From NCBI RefSeq assembly GCF_000426385.1, contig NZ_AUFG01000001.1:231511-295510 (forward strand): a stretch of DNA of 64,000 nt, written 5' to 3'. The position numbers and the translations under genes are program-made. Source of the stretch: Arsenicicoccus bolidensis DSM 15745. Its GTDB lineage: Bacteria > Actinomycetota > Actinomycetes > Actinomycetales > Dermatophilaceae. This document shows positions 38,414-46,503 of this stretch, piece by piece (position 1 is the stretch's first letter; the number at the start of each line of letters is the position of its first letter). The notes beneath the pieces were generated by a model. It saw nothing but the letters and a program-made list of their open reading frames with translations, was not told the DNA's origin and did not search any database.

Positions 38414-39175
38414 TCAGGGGAGGCGGTCGGCGGGGAGGTAGCCCGCGATCGCCAGCGCCGCCACGTTGGTGGCCGTCTCCAGCGCCTCGTCCGCCGCCCG
38501 CTGGAGCCGGCGCAGCGCCTGGAGCCGGCGTCCGGCCTCGCCCGCGACGAGCGACGGGTCGGCCGCCTCGAGCCCCAGGTCGGCGATGCGCCCGACCGTC
38601 GCGGCCAGGGTGATCACCGACACCGCGCGGACGGGCAGGTCGGGCGGCAGGCCCCAGCGCTGCGAGCCCAGCGCCTCGTCGGCCACGTCCCGCGCGGCAG
38701 CGCCCCACACCGCGCCCAGCGACGCGAGATCCTCCGTCGCCGAGGCGATCTCGGCCCGCAGGGCCCGTTCCGCCTCGCGGACCGACAGCATCTCCAGCCG
38801 GTGGGTCGGCACCGGGTCGCAGTCGTATGCCGTGAACCGCGCCGCCCACCCGACGTCCCCCGCAGGCCCGAACGGCTCGACGGTCGGGACCAGCGCCACG
38901 CCCAGCGCGGGGGAGTAGCAGCACTCGCCCGCCCCGGCCGCCGCCCCCGCCAGCTCCGGGTTGCCGCGCGGCACCGAGGCGGTGGCTCCGGCGCGGGGCA
39001 GGGCCACCGCCACGACGCGCTCGCCGAGGGCGCTCCAGTCCTGCACGCGCTCGGCTCCGGAGACGTGGTCCAGCTCGGCCGCCGCGGCCACCAGGGCGCG
39101 ATCGAGGGGCAGGCGGCCGGCATACGCGCTCGTCACCCACAGGGACAGCCGACACGACAGGGGCAGCTCGGACAT
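38414..39175 (-). CDS. hypothetical protein
   Basis: 253 residues, Ala-rich, no signal peptide or membrane segment, mostly helical in character from 130 on. Not recognised. Start chosen at MSELPLSCR because TACGAT lies 7 nt upstream on the minus strand, giving a leaderless transcript as in the neighbours. Codon use is like the rest of the chromosome and supports a real gene. Confidence 0.65.
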   Translation of the reverse strand: MSELPLSCRLSLWVTSAYAGRLPLDRALVAAAAELDHVSGAERVQDWSALGERVVAVALPRAGATASVPRGNPELAGAAAGAGECCYSPALGVALVPTVEPFGPAGDVGWAARFTAYDCDPVPTHRLEMLSVREAERALRAEIASATEDLASLGAVWGAAARDVADEALGSQRWGLPPDLPVRAVSVITLAATVGRIADLGLEAADPSLVAGEAGRRLQALRRLQRAADEALETATNVAALAIAGYLPADRLP

Positions 39176-39182
39176 CCCGTCC

Positions 39183-39188
39183 ATCGTA
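39183..39188 (-). promoter_or_regulatory. -10 element TACGAT of a leaderless promoter
   Basis: Minus-strand TACGAT 7 nt before the ATG at 39175. Confidence 0.45.
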
Positions 39189-39204
39189 GGCGCGCGAGGT
39201 GCCA

Positions 39205-39210
39205 TAGGGT
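39205..39210 (+). promoter_or_regulatory. -10 element TAGGGT of a leaderless promoter
   Basis: TAGGGT 6 nt before the ATG at 39217. The 17 bases from here to the start codon and beyond (TAGGGTCGGAGCATGAGC) are identical to those before the YbhB gene at 57338. Confidence 0.55.
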
Positions 39211-39216
39211 CGGAGC

Positions 39217-40011
39217 ATGAGCGACGTCCTCGAGTTCGACGATGTCACGGTCCGCCGTGGCGACACCACGCTGGTCGAGGGGATCGACTGGGAGATCGAG
39301 GAGGGGCAGCGCTGGGTCGTGCTGGGCCCCAACGGTGCTGGCAAGTCGACGCTGCTGCAGCTGGCCGCCGCGCGCATGCACCCGACGAGCGGATCGGCGA
39401 GCATCCTCGGCGAGACCCTGGGCGCGGTCGACGTCTTCGAGCTGCGTCCCCGCATCGGCATCGCCAGCGCCGCCACGGCCGAGCGCGTCCCCCTCTCGGA
39501 GCGGGTGCGCGACGTGGTGCTGACGGCGACCTACGCAGTGATCGGGCGCTGGCGCGAGAGCTATGACGAGCTGGACGAGGAGCGCGCCGACGAACTGCTC
39601 GGCACCCTCGGCGTGGCGCACCTGGCGGACCGGACCTTCGGGACCCTGAGCGAGGGGGAGCGCAAGCGCGTCCAGATCGCCCGCGCCCTCATGGCCGACC
39701 CCGAGCTGATGCTCCTCGACGAGCCCGCCGCCGGCCTCGACCTCGGGGGCCGCGAGGACCTGGTGCGTCGCCTCGGCGAGCTGGCCCAGGACGTCATGTC
39801 ACCGGCCCTGGTCCTGGTCACCCACCACGTCGAGGAGATCCCGCCGGGCTTCACCGACGTGCTGCTCCTGCGCGACGGCATGGTCGTGGCCGCCGGGCCG
39901 CTCGAGCTCACTCTCACCGAGGACAACCTGTCCGAGACCTTCGGCCTGCCCCTGGTCCTCGAGCAGCACGGCGAGCGGTATGCCGCCCGCGCCCGCCCCG
40001 ACGGGGAGTGA
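39217..40011 (+). CDS. ABC transporter ATP-binding protein (stand-alone)
   Basis: 264 residues with Walker A GPNGAGKST, signature LSEGERKR, Walker B LMLLDEPAAGLD and an H-loop in VTHHVEEIP. The VTHHVEEIPPGFT and FGLPLVLE features resemble ModF/YlmA-like cytoplasmic ABC proteins. No permease or binding protein is adjacent, so transport is not assured. Confidence 0.83.
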   Translation: MSDVLEFDDVTVRRGDTTLVEGIDWEIEEGQRWVVLGPNGAGKSTLLQLAAARMHPTSGSASILGETLGAVDVFELRPRIGIASAATAERVPLSERVRDVVLTATYAVIGRWRESYDELDEERADELLGTLGVAHLADRTFGTLSEGERKRVQIARALMADPELMLLDEPAAGLDLGGREDLVRRLGELAQDVMSPALVLVTHHVEEIPPGFTDVLLLRDGMVVAAGPLELTLTEDNLSETFGLPLVLEQHGERYAARARPDGE

Positions 40012-40136
40012 CCCGGCCGCGCGCGGATCACCCCACGCCGGGAACCGCAGGGGCGCGGGGGGCGTCATACAGGTGTCCGCGCCGCAGGCGCACCCCGTGG
40101 TGCCCGGCGTGCTGGAGACGAGGAGAGTAGGACGAC

Positions 40137-40601
40137 ATGGAGTGGTTCGCTGACAACGGCTGGCTGGCCTGGGTGGGACTGGCCCTGATCCTGGGGGCCA
40201 TCGAGGCAGCCAGCGTCGACTTCTTCTGGCTGATGCTGGCGGGGGGCTCCCTGGCGGGCGCCGTCACGGCCGCGCTGGGCGGCGGGTTCGCGGTGCAGGT
40301 CGTCGTCGCCGTGGTGGTCGCCCTGCTGCTCGTCCTCCTGGTGCGGCCCATGGTCAAGCGGCGGTTCACCGTCGCGCCGGACACCAGCATCGGTGCTGGT
40401 GCCAACATCGGGCGCGCAGCCCTGGTCACCGAGACGGTGACCACCACGAGCGGGCTGATCAAGCTCGCGGGGGAGACGTGGACGGCGCGCACCCAGGCGG
40501 GGCAACCCGCCATACCCCCGGGCCAGGAGGTCCGGGTGGTGTCCATCGAGGGGGCTACCGCCGTCGTTGCCGACGCTGCGGACAGCCGGGAAGGCATCTG
40601 A
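40137..40601 (+). CDS. NfeD family membrane protein
   Basis: 154 residues: two or three membrane helices (about 10-75) followed by an OB-fold NfeD domain (about 90-150; GRAALVTETVTTTSGLIKLAGE in two parts). NfeD proteins work with SPFH-domain proteins at the membrane. The SPFH gene follows 3 bp later, so the two form an operon. Confidence 0.88.
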   Translation: MEWFADNGWLAWVGLALILGAIEAASVDFFWLMLAGGSLAGAVTAALGGGFAVQVVVAVVVALLLVLLVRPMVKRRFTVAPDTSIGAGANIGRAALVTETVTTTSGLIKLAGETWTARTQAGQPAIPPGQEVRVVSIEGATAVVADAADSREGI

Positions 40602-40604
40602 CCC

Positions 40605-41870
40605 ATGGAGACCCTGATCGTCCTCGGCATCCTGGTTCTCTTCGCGGTGATCGTCATCGCCAAGACCATCAAGATCGTGCCGCAGCAGACCGCCCTGATC
40701 ATCGAACGGCTGGGCGGCTACTCGCGGACGCTGACGGCAGGCCTGCACCTGCTCGTCCCGTTCTTCGACAAGGTGCGCGCCAACATCGACCTGCGCGAGC
40801 AGGTGGTGTCCTTCCCGCCGCAGCCCGTGATCACGAGCGACAACCTGGTCGTCTCCATCGACACGGTCATCTACTACTCGGTGATCGACGCCAAGTCCGC
40901 CGTCTACGAGATCGCCAACTTCATCCAGGGCATCGAGCAGCTGACGGTCACCACGCTCCGCAACGTCATCGGATCCCTCGACCTCGAGCAGACGTTGACC
41001 TCGCGCGACCAGATCAACGCCCAGCTGCGCGGCGTCCTCGACGAGGCCACCGGCAAGTGGGGCATCCGCGTCAACCGCGTCGAGCTCAAGGCCATCGACC
41101 CGCCGCACTCCGTGCAGGACTCGATGGAGAAGCAGATGCGCGCCGAGCGTGACCGTCGCGCCGCGATCCTCACGGCCGAGGGCGTCAAGCAGTCCCAGAT
41201 CCTGACCGCCGAGGGCGAGAAGCAGTCCTCGATCCTGCGCGCCGAGGGCTCGGCCCAGGCCCGCATCCTCGAGGCGCAGGGTCAGTCCCGCGCCATCACC
41301 CAGGTCTTCGACGCCATCCACCGCGGCAAGCCCGACCAGAAGCTCCTCGCCTACCAGTACCTCCAGGTCCTGCCGCAGCTCGCCCGCGGCGACGCCAACA
41401 AGCTGTGGGTCATCCCGTCCGAGCTCACCGAGGCGCTCAAGGGCATCGGCTCCGCGCTCGGCGGCACCGACACCAAGGGCGGCGGCTGGGGCAGCGACGC
41501 GTCCGACCCCTACACCCCGGCGGACGCCGAGCTGTCCCGCGCGGCCTTCGACGACGTGCAGCTGCAGGACCCGGCCGAGGCCCTGCGTGAGGCCCGCAGC
41601 CAGGCGCAGGCCACCGAGCGGGAGGCCGAGGACCACGCCCAGGACCGCCGTCGTGGCGGCGCCTCCGCGTCCATGCCGTCGGCCGCGGCTCCCGCGGCGG
41701 ACCCGGTCACCACGCCCGGCCAGCCCGACCTGGCCCCGGACGTGACCACGGACCCCGCCGGTATGCCGACGGCGCCGACCCAGGCGATGCCCGCCGCCGA
41801 GCCGCCGGCCGCGCCCCACGTCGAGCCGCCCGCCGGCCCGACCCCGCCGCCTGGCAGCGAGCCGCGCTGA
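40605..41870 (+). CDS. SPFH/Band 7 (stomatin-like, QmcA) protein
   Basis: 421 residues. N-terminal membrane anchor (IVLGILVLFAVIVIA), SPFH domain (about 25-190; VPQQTALIIERLGGYSRTL, REQVVSFPPQPVIT), coiled-coil with AEGxKQS repeats (RAAILTAEGVKQSQ, EGEKQSSILRAEG) and a Pro/Ala-rich C-terminal tail of about 110 residues that is longer than in enterobacterial QmcA. It scaffolds membrane protein quality control with NfeD. Confidence 0.9.
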   Translation: METLIVLGILVLFAVIVIAKTIKIVPQQTALIIERLGGYSRTLTAGLHLLVPFFDKVRANIDLREQVVSFPPQPVITSDNLVVSIDTVIYYSVIDAKSAVYEIANFIQGIEQLTVTTLRNVIGSLDLEQTLTSRDQINAQLRGVLDEATGKWGIRVNRVELKAIDPPHSVQDSMEKQMRAERDRRAAILTAEGVKQSQILTAEGEKQSSILRAEGSAQARILEAQGQSRAITQVFDAIHRGKPDQKLLAYQYLQVLPQLARGDANKLWVIPSELTEALKGIGSALGGTDTKGGGWGSDASDPYTPADAELSRAAFDDVQLQDPAEALREARSQAQATEREAEDHAQDRRRGGASASMPSAAAPAADPVTTPGQPDLAPDVTTDPAGMPTAPTQAMPAAEPPAAPHVEPPAGPTPPPGSEPR

Positions 41871-41903
41871 CGGCGGGCGCACGGCATACGGCCTGATCAA
41901 CAT

Positions 41904-41920
41904 GTGCCCCGTCGGGGCAC
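41904..41920. terminator. terminator hairpin after the SPFH gene
   Basis: GTGCCCC and GGGGCAC around a 3-nt loop, 34 bp past the SPFH stop. Confidence 0.6.
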
Positions 41921-41921
41921 G

Positions 41922-41955
41922 GACACCCGGTCACCACCTATGGTGGCCGGGTGTC
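41922..41955 (+). promoter_or_regulatory. 15-bp hairpin covering a promoter and start codon
   Basis: GACACCCGG (41922-41930) pairs with CCGGGTGTC (41947-41955), extended by one T.G pair and CACCA/TGGTG around the loop CCTA. The -10 element of the TSUP gene lies in the loop and 3' inner arm, and its GTG start lies in the 3' arm. Confidence 0.65.
41939..41944 (+). promoter_or_regulatory. -10 element TATGGT of a leaderless promoter
   Basis: TATGGT is 6 nt before the GTG at 41951 and supports that start. Confidence 0.5.
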
Positions 41956-42718
41956 GCTGTGGGAAGCCCTGGTCATCGTCCTCGCCGGTCTCGGCGCCGG
42001 GACCATCAACACCGTCGTCGGGTCAGGCACGCTGATCACCTTCCCGACGCTGCTGCTGCTCGGGATCCCGCCGGTCTCGGCCAACATCTCCAACAGCCTC
42101 GGGCTGTGCGCCGCCGCCATCACGAGCATCCCGGGCTTCCGCTCGCTGCTGTCCGGCCTCGGCGACCTGCTGCGGCGCTTCCTGCCCGCCGCGTGCGTCG
42201 GCGCCGTGACCGGGGCCGTCCTGCTGCTGGTCCTGCCGGCCGAGGCGTTCCGGGTGATCGTGCCCGTGCTCATCGCGCTGGCCCTGGTGCTCGTCGTGCT
42301 CGGGCCGCGCATCAACCGCTGGACCAAGGCCGTGCACCAGGACGTGGTCAGCCCCCAGCGGATGCGGCTGGCGGTGGCGGCCGTGGGGGCGACGAGCGTC
42401 TACGGCGGCTACTTCGGGGCCGCCCAGGGGATCATCCTCATCTCGCTGCTGAGCCTGCTCCTGCCCCACCCGCTGCAGCAGGTCAATGCCGTCAAGGTCG
42501 TGCTGTCCAACCTGACCAACCTCGTCGCGGCGATCGTCTTCATCGTCGTCGCCCGCGACCAGATGCGCTGGGACGTGGCGGCGCTCATCGCCCTCGGTGC
42601 CCTCGGCGGCGGCTGGCTCGGCGCCCGGATCGGGACCCGCATCTCGGCCGCGGCGCTGCGCGCGGTGATCGTCGTCGTGGGCGTCGCCGCGATCGTCAAG
42701 CTCGTCGTCTTTCCCTGA
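41951..42718 (+). CDS. TSUP family (TauE/SafE) membrane transporter
   Basis: 255 residues with about eight membrane helices and the duplicated TSUP pattern: GAGTINTVVGSGTLITFP near the N terminus and YGGYFGAAQGIILISLLS at about 154-171. The family exports sulfite or other organosulfur anions. Start at GTG 41951 is set by the TATGGT promoter. The substrate is unknown; no sulfur gene is adjacent. Confidence 0.88.
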   Translation: MSLWEALVIVLAGLGAGTINTVVGSGTLITFPTLLLLGIPPVSANISNSLGLCAAAITSIPGFRSLLSGLGDLLRRFLPAACVGAVTGAVLLLVLPAEAFRVIVPVLIALALVLVVLGPRINRWTKAVHQDVVSPQRMRLAVAAVGATSVYGGYFGAAQGIILISLLSLLLPHPLQQVNAVKVVLSNLTNLVAAIVFIVVARDQMRWDVAALIALGALGGGWLGARIGTRISAAALRAVIVVVGVAAIVKLVVFP

Positions 42719-42719
42719 C

Positions 42720-42725
42720 TAGGCT
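42720..42725 (+). promoter_or_regulatory. -10 element TAGGCT before the trmH hybrid gene
   Basis: TAGGCT begins 2 bp after the TSUP stop codon and is 6 nt before the GTG at 42732. Confidence 0.55.
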
Positions 42726-42731
42726 TGCTCG

Positions 42732-43631
42732 GTGCCCATCGCGATCACCGACCCCGCCGACCCCCGACTGCTCGACTACGTGGGGCTGACCGACGTCGCG
42801 CTGCGGCGCCGGACCGAGCCGGAGCGCGGGCTCTACATCGCCGAGAGCGACAAGGTCATCCGCCGCGCGCTGGCCGCCGGGCACCGGCCGCGCTCCTTCC
42901 TGATGGCCGAGCGTTGGCTCACCGACCTCGCCGACCTCGTCACCTGGGCCGAGTCCTGCGACATCCCGGTGTATGTCGGCACCCACCCCATCATCGAGGA
43001 CCTCACGGGCTTCCACCTGCACCGTGGTGCGCTGGCGTCGATGCAGCGGCCCGAGCTGCCCGCGGTGGGCCCTGTGCTGGAGGCTGCGCGGCGCGTGGTC
43101 GTCCTGGAGGACATCGTCGACCACACCAACGTGTGTGGTCCCAAACTAGCCCATCCGGAACCCGCCGCCGAGCCTCGCAGACGCAGTCGGATCGCGGTGC
43201 TGGAGGGGCTCGTTGACCATACCAACGTCGGCAGCGCCTTCCGTAATGCAGCCGCCTTGGGCCTCGATGCGGTGCTGGTGTCTCCGACCTGCGCTGACCC
43301 GCTGTACCGGCGCTCGGTACGGGTCTCGATGGGCACGGTCTTCCAAGTGCCGTGGACACGGATCCCCGATTGGACAAAGGGCATTGCGGAGCTCAAGGCG
43401 GCTGGCTATGTCCTGGCCGGCATGACGTTGGGGGAAGGCGCGATCACCCTCGACGAGCTGGTGGCCGAGGATCACGAGAAGCTCGCTCTCGTGTTCGGCA
43501 CCGAAGGCCACGGCATCACGCGGGAAACTGATGCTCTACTCGATCGCCGGGTCACGATCCCGATGATGGGCGGAGTCGACTCGTTGAACGTGACGGCAGC
43601 CGCCGCCGTGGCGTTCTACGCGACGAGGTGA
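42732..43631 (+). CDS. TrmH/SpoU RNA 2'-O-methyltransferase, host-island hybrid
   Basis: 299 residues. Residues 1-134 are the host N-terminal substrate-binding domain, ending at VVVLEDIVDHTNV. Then come 31 extra residues (CGPKLAHPEPAAEP...RIAVLEGLVDHTN) that repeat the junction motif, followed by a full SPOUT domain from the island (VGSAFRNAAALGLDAVLVSP, VFGTEGHGI, IPMMGGVDSLNVTAAAAVA). The latter is homologous to, but different from, the host half stranded at 51430-51846. All SPOUT motifs are intact, so a working enzyme is plausible. GC content falls after 43140. The methylation target is likely a ribose in rRNA or tRNA. Confidence 0.85.
   Translation: MPIAITDPADPRLLDYVGLTDVALRRRTEPERGLYIAESDKVIRRALAAGHRPRSFLMAERWLTDLADLVTWAESCDIPVYVGTHPIIEDLTGFHLHRGALASMQRPELPAVGPVLEAARRVVVLEDIVDHTNVCGPKLAHPEPAAEPRRRSRIAVLEGLVDHTNVGSAFRNAAALGLDAVLVSPTCADPLYRRSVRVSMGTVFQVPWTRIPDWTKGIAELKAAGYVLAGMTLGEGAITLDELVAEDHEKLALVFGTEGHGITRETDALLDRRVTIPMMGGVDSLNVTAAAAVAFYATR
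43120..43132 (+). other. left junction core (attL candidate)
   Basis: ACCACACCAACGT, encoding HTN in the trmH gene. Matches 12 of 13 bases with the right junction at 51431 and with an internal copy at 43216. Confidence 0.6.
43216..43228 (+). other. internal copy of the junction core
   Basis: ACCATACCAACGT in the island-borne trmH segment, 96 bp inside the left junction. It marks where the replacement gene half regains homology. Confidence 0.55.
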
Positions 43632-43726
43632 TGATGGCTGGAATCCCGAGAGTTAGTCGTGCCCGATATCGTGAGAGCAAACCACCCAACACCGTGATTG
43701 CGCAGTGGCGCGGAGGAGACAGACCT

Positions 43727-45295
43727 ATGGCACCGACCACCAAAGAGGCGCAGCGAGCAGAGTTGCACAAGACGATCTGGCGTATCGCGAACGACCTGCG
43801 CGGCAGCGTCGATGGGTGGGACTTCAAGTCCTACGTGCTGGGCATGCTGTTCTATCGCTTCATCTCCGAGAACCTCACGGCGTACCTCAACAAGAACGAG
43901 CACGATGCGGGTGACGTGTCGTTCGACTACCGGCTGGCGGCGGATTCTGACGCGGAGTTCGCGCGCGACGAGGTCGTCGCGGAGAAGGGGTTCTATATCC
44001 TGCCGTCCGACCTGTTCGCCAACGTCCGCGATCGTGCCGCGGGCGACGAGAACCTCAACGAGACGCTCGAGCGGGTCTTTAAGAACATCGAAGCGTCGGC
44101 GCTGGGGACGGATAGTGAGGATGACATCAAGGGTCTGTTCGATGATCTGGATGTCAACAGCAACAAGTTGGGCTCGACGGTTGCCAAGCGCAACCAGAAG
44201 CTGGTGAAGCTGCTCGACGCGATCGGTGACTTGCCTCTGGGGCGGTGGGAAGACAACTCGATCGACCTGTTCGGTGACGCCTACGAGTACCTGATGCAGA
44301 TGTACGCCGCCAACGCCGGCAAGTCCGGTGGCGAGTACTACACGCCGCAGGAAGTCTCCGAACTGCTGGCCCGCATCACGGTGGTCGGCAAGAAGCAGGT
44401 CAACAAGGTCTACGATCCGGCCGTCGGATCGGGTTCGCTACTGCTGAAATTCGACAAGGTGCTCGGCAAGAACAACGTCCGCCAGGGGTTCTACGGCCAG
44501 GAGATCAACCTGACCACGTACAACCTCGCGCGGATCAACATGTTCCTGCACGACGTCAACTACGCCGATTTCAACCTCGCCCACGGCGACACCCTGACCG
44601 ATCCACAGCACTGGGATGACGAGCCGTTCGAGGCGATCGTCTCCAACCCGCCTTACTCGATCAAGTGGGACGGCGACGCTAACCCACTGCTCATCAACGA
44701 TGAACGGTTCGCACCGGCAGGAGTCCTCGCGCCGAAGTCGAAGGCCGACCTCGCGTTCACGATGCACATGCTCAGCTGGCTGGCCGTCAACGGCACGGCA
44801 GCGATCGTCGAGTTCCCCGGCGTGCTGTACCGCGGGGGAGCGGAGAGGAAGATTCGGCAGTACCTCGTTGACAACAACTACATCGATACCGTGATCCAGT
44901 TGCCGCCCGACCTGTTCTTCGGCACGACGATCGCGACCTGCATCCTCGTGCTGAAGAAGTCGAAGAAGACCGGCGACGTGCTGTTCATCGATGCTTCGGC
45001 GGAGTTCAAGCGGGTCGGCAACAAGAACAAGCTGCTCGAGGAGCACCAGGCGAGGATCCTCGAGGCGTTCACGACGCGCGAGCCCGAGGACTACTTCACC
45101 ACCGTCGTGAGCAACGAGGACATTGCCGCCAACGACTACAACATCGCGGTGTCGTCGTATGTAGAGGCCGAGGACACTCGCGAGGAAGTCGACATCACGG
45201 AGCTGAATGCCGATATCGCGCGCATTGTTGCCCGTCAGGCGGAGCTTCGTACAGCGATTGACGAGATCGTGGCGGATCTGGAGGGCTCCAAGTGA
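43727..45295 (+). CDS. hsdM: type I restriction-modification, methylase subunit
   Basis: 522 residues: N-terminal helical HsdM_N domain, SAM-binding motif DPAVGSG (230-236) and catalytic NPPY (307-310), which marks an N6-adenine methyltransferase. Start chosen at MAPTTKEAQR, which follows GGAGGAG with 9-nt spacing; a longer frame to 43628 has no ribosome site. Forms the M2S methylase with HsdS. Its stop overlaps the hsdS start as GTGA. Confidence 0.96.
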   Translation: MAPTTKEAQRAELHKTIWRIANDLRGSVDGWDFKSYVLGMLFYRFISENLTAYLNKNEHDAGDVSFDYRLAADSDAEFARDEVVAEKGFYILPSDLFANVRDRAAGDENLNETLERVFKNIEASALGTDSEDDIKGLFDDLDVNSNKLGSTVAKRNQKLVKLLDAIGDLPLGRWEDNSIDLFGDAYEYLMQMYAANAGKSGGEYYTPQEVSELLARITVVGKKQVNKVYDPAVGSGSLLLKFDKVLGKNNVRQGFYGQEINLTTYNLARINMFLHDVNYADFNLAHGDTLTDPQHWDDEPFEAIVSNPPYSIKWDGDANPLLINDERFAPAGVLAPKSKADLAFTMHMLSWLAVNGTAAIVEFPGVLYRGGAERKIRQYLVDNNYIDTVIQLPPDLFFGTTIATCILVLKKSKKTGDVLFIDASAEFKRVGNKNKLLEEHQARILEAFTTREPEDYFTTVVSNEDIAANDYNIAVSSYVEAEDTREEVDITELNADIARIVARQAELRTAIDEIVADLEGSK

Positions 45296-46503
45296 GCCGC
45301 ATCGATGACCTGATCCAGGAACTTTGCCCGGACGGGGTGGAGCATACTGGCGTTCTCGATATCGCCGACTATGTGCGTGGCATCACTTACAGCAAGAACG
45401 ACGAGGATTCGGCAGGGGAGATTCAGGTGCTCCGCGCCAACAACATCACGCTCGCCTCCAACACGCTCAACTTTGAGGACGTGAAGCGTGTTTCAAGTCA
45501 TGTTCGTGTTCGCGACGCACAGCGCCTGCGAGCTGGCGACACACTCATCTGTGCTGGCAGCGGTAGCCGCGATCACATAGGCAAGGTCGCATACATTCGC
45601 GAGGACATCGGGCAGACGTTTGGTGGCTTCATGGCGGTCCTTCGCACGACTGATGCGCGTGTGGAAAGTCGATTTCTGTTCCATCTTCTCACGGGTGAGC
45701 GATTCAAAACTCACCTCGATCGCTCGCTCTCGACCTCGACGATCAATAACTTGAACGCCAGCGTCATGCGTGGGTTCCGCGTCCCCTTGCCGCCTCTCGA
45801 GGTGCAGCGCGAGATCGTGCGAGTATTGGATAAGTTCACTCAGCTGGAAGCGGAGCTGGAAGCGGAGCTGGAAGCCCGGCGCACCCAATACGATTACTTC
45901 TTCAGGAACTTGCTTTCATTTCGCGCAGGTGAAGCGAAGGAGCTCACGCTTGGCGACATTGGCCGAGTCGCGATGTGTAAACGTGTATTCAAGAGCGAGA
46001 CAAGTGACAGCGGAGATGTGCCGTTCTTTAAGATCGGCACATTTGGTGGTACACCTGATGCATATATTTCACGAGAACTGTTCGACTCTTATCGTGAGAA
46101 ATTCTCATTCCCGAGACGTGGTGATGTTCTAATCTCTGCAGCCGGAACGATCGGTCGCACTGTTGTCTATGACGGAGAGGCAGCCTACTTTCAGGATTCG
46201 AATATCGTGTGGCTTGACCATGACGAGTCGATCGTAACGAACGCCTATTTGAGACATTGGTACAAAGTGATCGAGTGGGTTACTGATGGCGGCACCATTA
46301 GGCGGTTGTACAATTCAAATCTACTACGGGCGCGAATCTTGGTGCCTCCGCGTGCAGAGCAGGATCGGATCACGAAGACACTCGATAGGTTCGACGCGCT
46401 CGTCAACGACATCCGCATTGGTCTCCCGGCTGAACTCGACGCGCGTCGCAAGCAGTACGAGTACTACCGCGACCGCCTGCTGACGTTCAAGGAGGCTGTC
46501 TAG
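45292..46503 (+). CDS. hsdS: type I restriction-modification, specificity subunit
   Basis: 403 residues: two target recognition domains (about 15-150 and 215-350), a central conserved helix (about 160-205) and a C-terminal helix (about 365-400), each beginning with PPLEVQ/PPRAEQ and ending in RRxQYxYY. The central helix contains an in-frame 12-bp tandem repeat coding LEAE (45844-45879). TRD sequences are AT-rich compared with hsdM. It sets the bipartite DNA target. Confidence 0.95.
   Translation: MSRIDDLIQELCPDGVEHTGVLDIADYVRGITYSKNDEDSAGEIQVLRANNITLASNTLNFEDVKRVSSHVRVRDAQRLRAGDTLICAGSGSRDHIGKVAYIREDIGQTFGGFMAVLRTTDARVESRFLFHLLTGERFKTHLDRSLSTSTINNLNASVMRGFRVPLPPLEVQREIVRVLDKFTQLEAELEAELEARRTQYDYFFRNLLSFRAGEAKELTLGDIGRVAMCKRVFKSETSDSGDVPFFKIGTFGGTPDAYISRELFDSYREKFSFPRRGDVLISAAGTIGRTVVYDGEAAYFQDSNIVWLDHDESIVTNAYLRHWYKVIEWVTDGGTIRRLYNSNLLRARILVPPRAEQDRITKTLDRFDALVNDIRIGLPAELDARRKQYEYYRDRLLTFKEAV
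45844..45879 (+). repeat. 12-bp in-frame tandem repeat in hsdS spacer
   Basis: CTGGAAGCGGAG is present twice (45844-45855, 45856-45867), followed by a partial third copy (CTGGAAGC). Each unit adds four residues (LEAE) to the helix joining the two recognition domains, as the TAEL repeats do in EcoR124I/II. Confidence 0.85.

Noticed and set aside
43628..43726. ATG 43628 as the hsdM start
   Set aside because: It overlaps the trmH hybrid stop and lacks a ribosome site; ATG 43727 follows GGAGGAG and matches HsdM N termini.
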